Shown here: piece by piece, positions 25,265 through 31,500 of the stretch
Numbering within the stretch: the stretch's first letter is position 1
Layout of the letters: each line of letters starts with the position of its first letter
NCBI GenBank assembly: GCA_030649025.1
Contig: JAUSGO010000015.1
Span: 1 to 44,218 of the forward strand
Direction: 5' to 3'
Length of the DNA stretch: 44,218 nt
From: a bacterium
GTDB taxonomy: Bacteria; Patescibacteriota; Minisyncoccia; JAUYLV01
Made by a program: the position numbers and the translations under genes
Notes under the pieces: generated by a model
What the model was told of the DNA's origin: nothing
Databases searched by the model: none
What the model saw: only the letters and a program-made list of their open reading frames with translations

Positions 25265-25311
25265 GGAGAGGAGGGTGAACAACGTATCACACTCCTCTCC
25301 GGACTTTTTTT
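25265..25311 (+). terminator. Intrinsic terminator between pncA and nadD
   Basis: GGAGAGGAG...CTCCTCTCC with inner GTG/CAC pairing, then GGAC and seven T. It starts 18 bp after the pncA stop and ends six bases before the RNA motif at 25317. There is no room for a promoter between it and that motif. Confidence 0.8.
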
Positions 25312-25316
25312 GAAAT

Positions 25317-25387
25317 AGAGAATTGTAACTGATGGAAGGCATCGGCTTTGATTCTCTGTCTCAAATCAAGCGAGACAGCGTACCTTT
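25317..25387 (+). ncRNA. NAD-island leader RNA motif, copy 1 (before nadD-nadK)
   Basis: P1 AGAGAA (25317-25322)/UUCUCU (25352-25357); P2 CUGAUG-gaagg-CAUCGG (25329-25345); P3 GUCUC-(9 nt)-GAGAC (25358-25376); then AG, CG and UACCUUU. P3 can extend to CUGUCUC/GAGACAG at the expense of P1, which would make P1 and P3 partly exclusive. It is 21 nt before the nadD ATG and its ribosome site GGAG. The other copies are at 26816-26966 and 28781-28862. Structure by eye; no match to a known riboswitch recalled. Confidence 0.65.
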
Positions 25388-25408
25388 TTAACATATCTTA
25401 GGAGACAT

Positions 25409-26008
25409 ATGCCAAAAAATATTGTATTGTTTGGCGGAAGTTTGCATCCTCCTGGAAAGCACCACGTTGAGATCGTCCGTACCCTTATTCCCTACTTCGA
25501 CGAGGTAATCATCTTTCCCTGCGGTTCTGCTCGACGCGACAAGCCCTCTTTGGACGAGGTAAGCAATGAGGACCGTGCCGTAATGGTGCGCCTCGCCTTT
25601 GAGGAACTCCCCGTCCGTATTGATCTGTCGGACCTGGAGAGACATATATTCACCCCCACCTGGGACCTTGATGAAAGATTCCACAGAGAAGGCGCAGTGT
25701 GGCATGTTGCGGGCACCGATCTTATTTGCGGCGGAAGACATGGAGAATCGGTCATACAAAGAGAGTGGGTGAATGGAAAAGCTCTTTGGGAAGTATGTAA
25801 TTTCGCGATTATCGTACGACAGAACTATCCATTCGATTCGGATGATCTGCCTCCGCGCCATCGCATATTCGAACCGGAACATTCTGGTTCAAGCTCGCAG
25901 ATCAGGCAACGCATCGCATTCGGCAAGCCGTTTGAGGAACTGGTGGCGCCTGGCGTTGCCGCATACATCAAAAGGCATGGTCTTTACGGCTGGAAGGAGA
26001 GGCTATGA
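25409..26008 (+). CDS. nadD: Nicotinate-nucleotide adenylyltransferase (NadD-like)
   Basis: Joins ATP and nicotinate mononucleotide to make deamido-NAD. Seen in 199 aa: N-terminal IVLFGGSLHPPGKHHVEIVRTL, which corresponds to the GGSFDPxHxGH nucleotidyltransferase signature but is altered: the first His of HxGH is Gly and the His residues are shifted (PPGKHH). The C-terminal SSSQIRQRI matches the ISSTxIR ATP-binding motif, followed by VAAYIKRHGLYG, typical of NadD ends. Length is normal. The Shine-Dalgarno GGAG is seven bases before ATG. The nadD stop overlaps the nadK start by four bases (ATGA). The island context supports NadD; the altered motif leaves some doubt about rate or specificity. 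Confidence 0.85.
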   Translation: MPKNIVLFGGSLHPPGKHHVEIVRTLIPYFDEVIIFPCGSARRDKPSLDEVSNEDRAVMVRLAFEELPVRIDLSDLERHIFTPTWDLDERFHREGAVWHVAGTDLICGGRHGESVIQREWVNGKALWEVCNFAIIVRQNYPFDSDDLPPRHRIFEPEHSGSSSQIRQRIAFGKPFEELVAPGVAAYIKRHGLYGWKERL

Positions 26009-26754
26009 AATACCATTTTTACTTTCCGAAAAATCCGCTTGATCGCAGAGCAGACGATGTGAAGGGGTGGATAGAATTCTGGAAGAATGACGTGCTCGCT
26101 CAAGACCCAAAAGACGCCGACGTCCTGGTGATTGCGGGCGGGGATGGAACGCTGCTTGACGCTATCCACGAATTGCAAAAATTCGGAAAACCGTTCTTTG
26201 GCATCGGACGTGGAACGAAAAACTACCTACTCAATGAGATCAGGAATCCAAACAACATTCCGCGAAAACTTTCCGATTGCGTCCCCATCGCACTGTCCTT
26301 GATCGCCGTAACATTTCATACGCAGGCCGGGGATATGAAACGTCTGGCGTTCAACGACGTGTACGTGAAATCGAGAAAGTATAGCGGCGTGGCCAGAATG
26401 ACCATTCGGACGGAATTTGACGGGGTGTTCGAGGCGGAGGGAGACGGCATCATCGTCGCATCTCCCCAGGGCAGTACCGCCTACACGAACGCCGCAGGTG
26501 GGGCGATTTTGCCCCTCGAGAGCAGCGAAGGTCATAACAATTGGGCGCTGACGGGCATCGTGCTTATGAGTTCCTCGCTCCGGCATGTCATCAGGGAACA
26601 GCGCATCCATATGGATTTCCAGTATCCCGTGGTGGGCATTGCGGACAATGAAGAAGTCGACGGAGTCACGTCGCTCGATATCGAACCATCCGCCGAGAAA
26701 GCGATCATTCTCTTTCTGCCCAACGAGGCATTCAGAGAGCGGCGCAGGAAATAG
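26005..26754 (+). CDS. nadK: NAD kinase
   Basis: Phosphorylates NAD to NADP with ATP. Seen in 249 aa: GGDGTLLDAIHEL (about 47-59), the conserved catalytic motif; FFGIGRGTKNYLLNE; FNDVYVKS (the NE/D motif); EGDGIIVASPQGSTAYTNAAGGAILPL, the family signature; and VVGIADNEEVDGV near the end. Length is at the short end of bacterial NadK. ATGA overlap with nadD indicates translational coupling, so deamido-NAD synthesis and NADP formation share one mRNA segment. A terminator follows 11 bp after the stop. Confidence 0.93.
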   Translation: MKYHFYFPKNPLDRRADDVKGWIEFWKNDVLAQDPKDADVLVIAGGDGTLLDAIHELQKFGKPFFGIGRGTKNYLLNEIRNPNNIPRKLSDCVPIALSLIAVTFHTQAGDMKRLAFNDVYVKSRKYSGVARMTIRTEFDGVFEAEGDGIIVASPQGSTAYTNAAGGAILPLESSEGHNNWALTGIVLMSSSLRHVIREQRIHMDFQYPVVGIADNEEVDGVTSLDIEPSAEKAIILFLPNEAFRERRRK

Positions 26755-26765
26755 GAGGCGCAACG

Positions 26766-26808
26766 CGGATAGGAGTTGTTTTAAGACAACTCCTATCCGG
26801 ATCTTTTT
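26766..26808 (+). terminator. Intrinsic terminator after nadK
   Basis: CGGATAGGAGTTGT-tttaag-ACAACTCCTATCCG, a 14-bp perfect stem followed by GATCTTTTT. It ends seven bases before RNA motif copy 2. Confidence 0.85.
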
Positions 26809-26815
26809 CCAAACC

Positions 26816-26966
26816 AGAGACCTTGAGCGAGCACGCATCGCTCAAAATCTCTGTCTTGGAGACCCCGCTAGAACGGGTACTTCACAATCAGTTGATCGGA
26901 ATATAACACTCCCGTCAACCATTTATGGAGATGTTCTAACGGGATAAACGAGACAGCAGTACCTTT
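26816..26966 (+). ncRNA. NAD-island leader RNA motif, copy 2, interrupted by a repeat element
   Basis: P1 AGAGA (26816-26820)/UCUCU (26848-26852); P2 GAGCGA-gcacgca-UCGCUC (26825-26843); P3 5' strand GUCUU (26853-26857) and 3' strand GAGAC (26950-26954), then AG, CA and GUACCUUU (26959-26966). The P3 loop holds an 84-bp inverted-repeat element (26862-26945); without it the loop would be eight nt, against nine in copy 1. UACCUU can pair with GAGGUA in the Shine-Dalgarno region before 27027. Confidence 0.6.
26862..26945. mobile_element. Small inverted-repeat element in the P3 loop of RNA motif copy 2
   Basis: Left arm ACCCCGCTAGAAC (26862-26874), right arm GTTCTAACGGGAT (26933-26945), 11 of 13 matching; same family as the elements at 19805 and 20678, shorter and more diverged. 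No coding capacity. Exact removal restores a compact hairpin loop in the host RNA. Confidence 0.6.
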
Positions 26967-27026
26967 ACTACAAAGTCTACAGTTGTCGAATAAGCCGTTT
27001 TGAGAGCGGCGAGGGAGGTAACAGAC

Positions 27027-27632
27027 ATGAGCAGAAGATCAGGAACGGTGAATATCGAATCGGAGCGCTTGCTTCTGCGTCCGGCGGTTCCAGATGATGC
27101 GAAAGACATCGTAAACGCTATTCATGCGTCCGACCTGCAGAACTTTTCATTCTTCAGGAAATCGCTAACGCTCAAGCGAGAACGAAAGTATTTGGAAAAA
27201 ATAATGGAGAGCCCATCGGACTTGCTCTACATCATATTCCGCAAAGAAGACGAAAGGCTTATCGGTTCCATAGGTATGCACGACATGGACATGGTAAACC
27301 GCAACGCGCGGCTGGGTATCTCCCTCTTCTCCAAGGAAAACTGGGGCAATGGATATGCGAGCGAGGCTCTTCGATCTTTCGTTCGATTCGTGTTCAATGT
27401 CTCACTCAATTATTCTGGAGATACGAGGTTTCGTAAACTGCATCTCAACGTTTTTGTCGAGAATAAGCGGGCACAAAAGCGTTATACGGCACTCGGTTTC
27501 CGGAAAGACGGGGTACTGCGTAGCCACTACCTGCTGACGGACAAGAATGGTAACGAAGAGTGGCACGACATGGTGCACATGTCATTGTTGCGAAGTGAGT
27601 GGGAGCTTGCCCAACAGAAAGGAGCCGCATGA
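27027..27632 (+). CDS. GNAT-family N-acetyltransferase (RimJ/RimL-like)
   Basis: 201 aa. Seen: IESERLLLRPAVPDDAKDIVNAI at the start (typical RimJ/RimL/SpeG-type opening), ERLIGSIGMHDMDMVNRNARLGISLFSKENWGNGYASEALRSFVRFVF holding the acetyl-CoA pyrophosphate loop (motif A, GNGYASEA), and LHLNVFVENKRAQKRYTALGFRKDGVLRSHYLLTDKNGNEEWHDMVHMSLL, the classic motif B region. Acceptor unknown. ATG 27027 follows GGGAGG; the in-frame TTG at 27000 is rejected. The stop overlaps the ATG of the ADP-ribosylglycohydrolase gene (ATGA), so the two are coupled. Its place in an NAD island is unusual and could point to acetylation of a nucleotide-metabolism protein or a small molecule; this is only inference. Confidence 0.88.
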   Translation: MSRRSGTVNIESERLLLRPAVPDDAKDIVNAIHASDLQNFSFFRKSLTLKRERKYLEKIMESPSDLLYIIFRKEDERLIGSIGMHDMDMVNRNARLGISLFSKENWGNGYASEALRSFVRFVFNVSLNYSGDTRFRKLHLNVFVENKRAQKRYTALGFRKDGVLRSHYLLTDKNGNEEWHDMVHMSLLRSEWELAQQKGAA

Positions 27633-28705
27633 ACAAACCAACTCTGCTTTCAAGAATCCAAGGATGTCTTCTCGGTGTCAGAATCGGGGACGCCATGGGC
27701 GTCCCGTGGGAGATGTACGCCCGAGACCAGATCATGGAAGAGACCGGCGGCAAGGGCGTAACCGGATTCCAAAACTCCAAAAACCGCCGTTTCGAGGAGA
27801 TGAGGGACTTGGCGCTTGGCGAAATATCGGATGATACGATTTTTACCGATGTTGTTGTGCGCTCGCTCATCCGATGCAAGGGGTTCGATCTTGGGGACTC
27901 TGCAAGAGAGCATCTAGCCGCATTTGAAGGACCGATATTCGGAATGGGTCGCGCAACAAGATCGGGACTGCAAAGCCTCAAAGAAGGCCGCGATCCCTTA
28001 ACACCCGCGCCGGACATGAAGCCGGGGAAGGGAAGCGGCAATGGCGTCATTATGAAAGTATCGGGACTTGCGCTCTTTCATGCCGTTACGCACGGACCTT
28101 TCTCCGACGGATTCAAACGGGAACCGCTTTTTATGCAGGTGATGCAATTAGGGCGCATGACGCATCCGGACCCGAGAGCCTCGCTTGCCGCATATGCGGT
28201 TGCACGTATCATTGCGACGGTATTACATGACCCAGTCCCGTCCCCCGGCGTGTCCCCATCAAAATACGACTGGCATGTGGATGGTTTGCTTGGCGACCTT
28301 GCCCAGGAGATCACACATATCGAGGATGGTCTTATGTACGGCGTTTCCCAATTTTCGGATGATCCGCTCTCGTGGCGACTGGGAAGGCTCTCTGTGGACG
28401 GAGATGCACTTGTGTATGATAGGGAAGCGCTCCGGAAAGAAATAGGTACGGCATGCTTCGCGCTTGAATCAGGGCCCTTTGCTATCGGGACGTTTCTGCT
28501 GAATCCCACGAACTTCAAAAGCGGGGTGCTTGAGGCGATAAACGCGGGCGGGGATACGGATTCCAACGCGTCCATCGTGGGCGCCTTGATAGGCGCAAAC
28601 TGCGGAGCAGAAGCTATCCCCCAAGACTGGATACGCTTTAATCCTAAATTTCAGGAAGCATTCGGGCTCGGTGAAGCGCTCTGCAAAGCGGCTCTGACGA
28701 CATAG
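27629..28705 (+). CDS. ADP-ribosylglycohydrolase family protein (DraG-like)
   Basis: Dinuclear-metal hydrolase expected to remove ADP-ribose from proteins or small ADP-ribosides. Seen in 358 aa: RIQGCLLGVRIGDAMGVPWEMY at the N terminus, the first metal motif ISDDTIFTDVVVRSLI (SDDT, about 65-70), GSGNGVIMKVSGLAL, and the second metal motif AINAGGDTDSNASIVGALIGA (GGDTDS, about 305). All expected metal ligands appear present. ATG 27629 is preceded by AAAGGAG; an earlier TTG lies inside the GNAT gene. Neighbours make and recycle NAD, so a role in returning ADP-ribose to the pool with the Nudix enzyme at 28899 is likely. Confidence 0.9.
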   Translation: MNKPTLLSRIQGCLLGVRIGDAMGVPWEMYARDQIMEETGGKGVTGFQNSKNRRFEEMRDLALGEISDDTIFTDVVVRSLIRCKGFDLGDSAREHLAAFEGPIFGMGRATRSGLQSLKEGRDPLTPAPDMKPGKGSGNGVIMKVSGLALFHAVTHGPFSDGFKREPLFMQVMQLGRMTHPDPRASLAAYAVARIIATVLHDPVPSPGVSPSKYDWHVDGLLGDLAQEITHIEDGLMYGVSQFSDDPLSWRLGRLSVDGDALVYDREALRKEIGTACFALESGPFAIGTFLLNPTNFKSGVLEAINAGGDTDSNASIVGALIGANCGAEAIPQDWIRFNPKFQEAFGLGEALCKAALTT

Positions 28706-28717
28706 TTCTTTACATCA

Positions 28718-28761
28718 TCCGGAGGGGGTTATAATAGGTAATCCCCTTCCGGAAATTTTTT
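28718..28761 (+). terminator. Intrinsic terminator after the ADP-ribosylglycohydrolase gene
   Basis: TCCGGAGGGGG...CCCCTTCCGGA (one G-T pair) followed by AATTTTTT, 13 bp after the stop. It precedes RNA motif copy 3 by about 20 bp. Confidence 0.8.
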
Positions 28762-28780
28762 CCGATACAAATTAGGATAT

Positions 28781-28862
28781 AGAGAATTGTATCCATGCGT
28801 GAATATTTTGATACGCATGGACACAGTTCTCTATCTCCTTTACGGGGATAGAAAGTACCTTT
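28781..28862 (+). ncRNA. NAD-island leader RNA motif, copy 3 (before Nudix-pncB)
   Basis: P1 AGAGAA (28781-28786)/UUCUCU (28827-28832); P2 UCCAUGCGU/ACGCAUGGA (28792-28821), a perfect nine-pair stem unrelated in sequence to the P2 of copies 1 and 2; P3 AUCUCC-uuuac-GGGGAU (28833-28849), with A-U and U-G changes relative to the G-C pairs of copy 1; then AG, AAA and UACCUUU. The P1-P2 internal loop shares UUGUA with copy 1. It is 36 nt before the ATG at 28899. Confidence 0.65.
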
Positions 28863-28898
28863 ATATACCATCTCAGTAATGGGAAACAGGAGCGATTC

Positions 28899-29537
28899 AT
28901 GAAACGAAAAAAAAGAAAATCGCCTAAAATACGGCGGGTGTTCAAGGGGAAACTGCTCAAGGTTTTTGTGAAAAAAGTCAAAATAGGCCACAGGTGGTTC
29001 ACGCGCGAGATCGTGCAAAAGAAAAATGCCGCTGCATTTTTGGTATACGATCCTGCACAAGACGCGGTAGTGCTTGTCTCGCAGATACGCGAAGCAATGA
29101 GAAGCCGGAAAAACCGCAACGGTCTTACCACCGAAGTATCCGCGGGGCATTTGGAGGGCCTGGATATCCGGGCAGACATCGCGCGCGAAGCATCCGAAGA
29201 ACTCGGTGCTTCCATATCCGAAAACCAGATCGTAATGCTCAACAAGGAAGAAATGGTCGCGGTCTCACCCGGCTGGACATCGGAGCTCTTAGCGCTTGCT
29301 TTTATCGAGTTGCGGCCCGGTCAGTTGGACCGTGCGAAGAAAAAATTCGGGTTAGCATGCGAGGGGGAACGCATCACGCGTAAGTTCGTGCCGGTCTCGA
29401 CACTGGAAACGACACCCTTACAGGATTTGAAGACCTTCGCGCTCGTACAGTGGTTCCTGAAAGAACGCGCAAAAAAGCGGAGTCAAGAACTTACCGAAGA
29501 CCTGCGTGCCGTAAGCCGCATGGAAGATAGGTTTTAG
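28899..29537 (+). CDS. Nudix hydrolase, ADP-ribose pyrophosphatase type
   Basis: 212 aa, probably splitting ADP-ribose to AMP and ribose-5-phosphate. Seen: a basic N terminus (MKRKKRKSPKIRR), a beta-rich lead-in, then AAFLVYDPAQDAVVLVSQIREAMRSR and the Nudix box region EVSAGHLEGLDIRADIAREASEELGA, with REASEELGA matching the catalytic helix; the spacing before it is one residue shorter than the consensus. PGWTSELLALAFIEL follows, as in ADPRases, where a Glu in this loop assists catalysis. The C terminus is charged. It precedes pncB by 21 bp with the site AGGAGG between, so they are one unit. It would complete the path from ADP-ribosylated target to ribose phosphate. Confidence 0.87.
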   Translation: MKRKKRKSPKIRRVFKGKLLKVFVKKVKIGHRWFTREIVQKKNAAAFLVYDPAQDAVVLVSQIREAMRSRKNRNGLTTEVSAGHLEGLDIRADIAREASEELGASISENQIVMLNKEEMVAVSPGWTSELLALAFIELRPGQLDRAKKKFGLACEGERITRKFVPVSTLETTPLQDLKTFALVQWFLKERAKKRSQELTEDLRAVSRMEDRF

Positions 29538-29558
29538 AGCAGAAAAAAGGAGGTTTCC

Positions 29559-31181
29559 ATGAATCCGACAAACAATTTGGTAAATCCTTTGTTGACCGAC
29601 CTATACCAGGTCACGATGGCGTATGCCTATTGGAAGAACGGCATGCAGGACGATGAGGCAGTTTTTGATCTTTTCTTCCGCAACTGTCCGTTTGACGGAG
29701 AATTCGCGCTTTTCTCCGGTCTGGAAGAGTCTGTAAAGTTTTTGGGAAGTTATCGGTTCACGGATGAGCATATCGCCTACTTACGTTCAATGCCGGCGCT
29801 AAAAGACTGCGATCAGAAGTTCTTCGAATGGCTAAAGACGGTTGATTGCTCTCGAGTCAGGCTCTATGCGCTGCGCGAAGGTTCGCTTGCCTTCCCGCGC
29901 GTGCCACTCATGCGAGTTGAAGGTCCGCTTGGTATAACCCAGCTTCTGGAAACGACCTTGTTGAATCTCACCAACTACCCGAGTCTTGAGGCAACAAATG
30001 CGGCTCGTTTCCGGATTGCTGCGGACCCGGACAAAACACTACTCGAGTTCGGTCTCCGCCGGGCACAAGGACCGGATGGTGCCATATCAGCCTCCCGGGC
30101 AAGCTATATCGGGGGGTTTGACGGAACAAGCAATGTTCTGGCTGGCGCCTTATTCGGTCTTCCGGTCAAAGGAACCCATGCCCATGCCTACGTTTCATCT
30201 TTTGCTTCAAAAAAGTTCGAGAACATCAAGAACCGCTTCATTTCGGATGCAGTAACGGGCAAGCCGTATAACTTCGTAGATCTCGTTCGGGAATCCCATA
30301 GGCGCGTCTGCGGGATATTCGGGCTTTCCGGAACGAACGAAGGGGAGCTTGCCGCCTTCACCGCCTACGCGCTGGCTTTTCCAAGGGGTTTCCTGGCTTT
30401 AGTCGACACCTACGACACGCTGCGCTCCGGAGTTCCGAATTTCCTTGCAGTGGCCTGGGCGTTGTATGTTTTGGGATATCAGCCCATCGGCATCCGTCTT
30501 GATTCAGGAGATCTGGCGTATTTGTCGAAAGAATCGCGGCGAATGTTCGGGGAGGCCGCTACCGGACTTGCTTCCGTTAATTTTGCCGAACACCTTGTCA
30601 TCGCCGCGTCGAACGACATCACCGAAGAGACTCTGTATGCCCTGAAGGAACAGGGCCACCAGATCAATATCTTTGGGGTTGGCACGCATTTGGTCACTTG
30701 CCAGAAACAGCCTGCCCTAGGCTGCGTCTACAAACTCGTCGAAATGAATGGCGAGCCGTGCATCAAACTTTCCCAAGACCCGGAAAAAATGACGATTCCC
30801 GGAAGAAAAGAAGCCTACCGGCTTCTGGATACGCGCGGAGCACCTATTACGGACCTCCTTATCCGTGTCGGGGAAAAGCCCCCGGAAGCAGGCGCGCGCG
30901 TTCTGTGCCGGCATCCGTTCAACGAGATCAAGCGCATGTATGTAACACCTTCTCGGGTTATACCGCTACACGAGCTCGTATGGGGCGGAGTACTCACCAT
31001 GCCCAACTTGCCGGATCTGGACGCCATCCGCACGTACGCCAAAGAGCAGATTGGGATGTTGCGGGAAGATCATGTCCGACAGCTTAATCCGACACCCTAT
31101 AAGGTATCGGTCAGCGACGGGCTATACCACTTCCTGCACGAACTGCGAGAGCGGGAAGCCCCAATAACGGAAGTTCGCTGA
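29559..31181 (+). CDS. pncB: Nicotinate phosphoribosyltransferase
   Basis: Makes nicotinate mononucleotide from nicotinate and PRPP. Seen in 540 aa: NPLLTDLYQVTMAYAYWKNGM at the start (family N-terminal motif), RVPLMRVEGPLGITQLLETTLLNLTNYPSLEATNAARFR, EFGLRRAQGPDGAISASRASYIGGFDGTSNV, KGTHAHAYV, LVDTYDT, GIRLDSGDLAYLSKESRRMF (PRPP/phosphate-binding core), NDITEETLYAL, FGVGTHLVTC and PALGCVYKLVE. The length is that of the long NAPRT found in animals and plants (about 540-560 aa) rather than the 400-aa E. coli form. The Shine-Dalgarno AGGAGG is ideal. It is the last gene before the terminator at 31195. Confidence 0.95.
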   Translation: MNPTNNLVNPLLTDLYQVTMAYAYWKNGMQDDEAVFDLFFRNCPFDGEFALFSGLEESVKFLGSYRFTDEHIAYLRSMPALKDCDQKFFEWLKTVDCSRVRLYALREGSLAFPRVPLMRVEGPLGITQLLETTLLNLTNYPSLEATNAARFRIAADPDKTLLEFGLRRAQGPDGAISASRASYIGGFDGTSNVLAGALFGLPVKGTHAHAYVSSFASKKFENIKNRFISDAVTGKPYNFVDLVRESHRRVCGIFGLSGTNEGELAAFTAYALAFPRGFLALVDTYDTLRSGVPNFLAVAWALYVLGYQPIGIRLDSGDLAYLSKESRRMFGEAATGLASVNFAEHLVIAASNDITEETLYALKEQGHQINIFGVGTHLVTCQKQPALGCVYKLVEMNGEPCIKLSQDPEKMTIPGRKEAYRLLDTRGAPITDLLIRVGEKPPEAGARVLCRHPFNEIKRMYVTPSRVIPLHELVWGGVLTMPNLPDLDAIRTYAKEQIGMLREDHVRQLNPTPYKVSVSDGLYHFLHELREREAPITEVR

Positions 31182-31194
31182 CCCATAATCATAT

Positions 31195-31234
31195 CCCCAC
31201 GCGCATCGAATATACGGTGCCGTGGGGTCTTTTC
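31195..31234 (+). terminator. Intrinsic terminator after pncB
   Basis: CCCCACG...CGTGGGG with a 19-nt loop followed by TCTTTTCT, 14 bp after the stop. Confidence 0.7.
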
Positions 31235-31281
31235 TCAAGCTCCGCACGCTCACAAGCGTTTGCGAAGCTTGAAGAAGGAAA

Positions 31282-31443
31282 AGGACTGTTGCCGAATAGG
31301 CTTTCAGAGCGAAATTGAAAAATTTTGAGCGAAAATTCGGAAGAGCGAGGCGGCGTATTTGATTAAAATACGGCAACGAGCTATGCCGAATTTGCAGCAA
31401 AAATTTTTCAATTGCAGCTGAATGGTTATTCGGCAACAGTCCT
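31282..31443. mobile_element. 162-bp fold-back element, AGGACTGTTGCCGAATA ends
   Basis: Perfect 17-bp termini (31282-31298 and 31427-31443). The complementarity continues, imperfectly, almost to the centre (ATTGAAAAATTTT and AAATTCGG blocks pair, then GGCGGCGTATTTGATT against TTGCCGTATTTTAATC), so the whole element folds into one long hairpin. Each arm holds a short direct repeat (GAGCGAAA-TT on the left, GCTGCAA-TT on the right). No coding capacity. It lies between the pncB terminator and nadE. A further hairpin, CTCAAGCT/AGCTTGAAG, is at about 31234-31272. Confidence 0.75.
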
Positions 31444-31500
31444 ATAGGTCGTTGAAATCAGAATAAATAGCAGGAGAGAAGAAATAAAGGATGCAAACTT

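Noticed and set aside
25265-28862. Integron-like cassette array (repeated structured site between same-strand genes)
   Set aside because: The motifs lack the attC RYYYAAC and GTTRRRY boxes, each precedes a gene pair rather than following a single gene, and the genes are one pathway.
31122-31436. 104-aa minus-strand frame between pncB and nadE
   Set aside because: It runs through the fold-back element and into the end of pncB; it is an accident of the inverted repeat.
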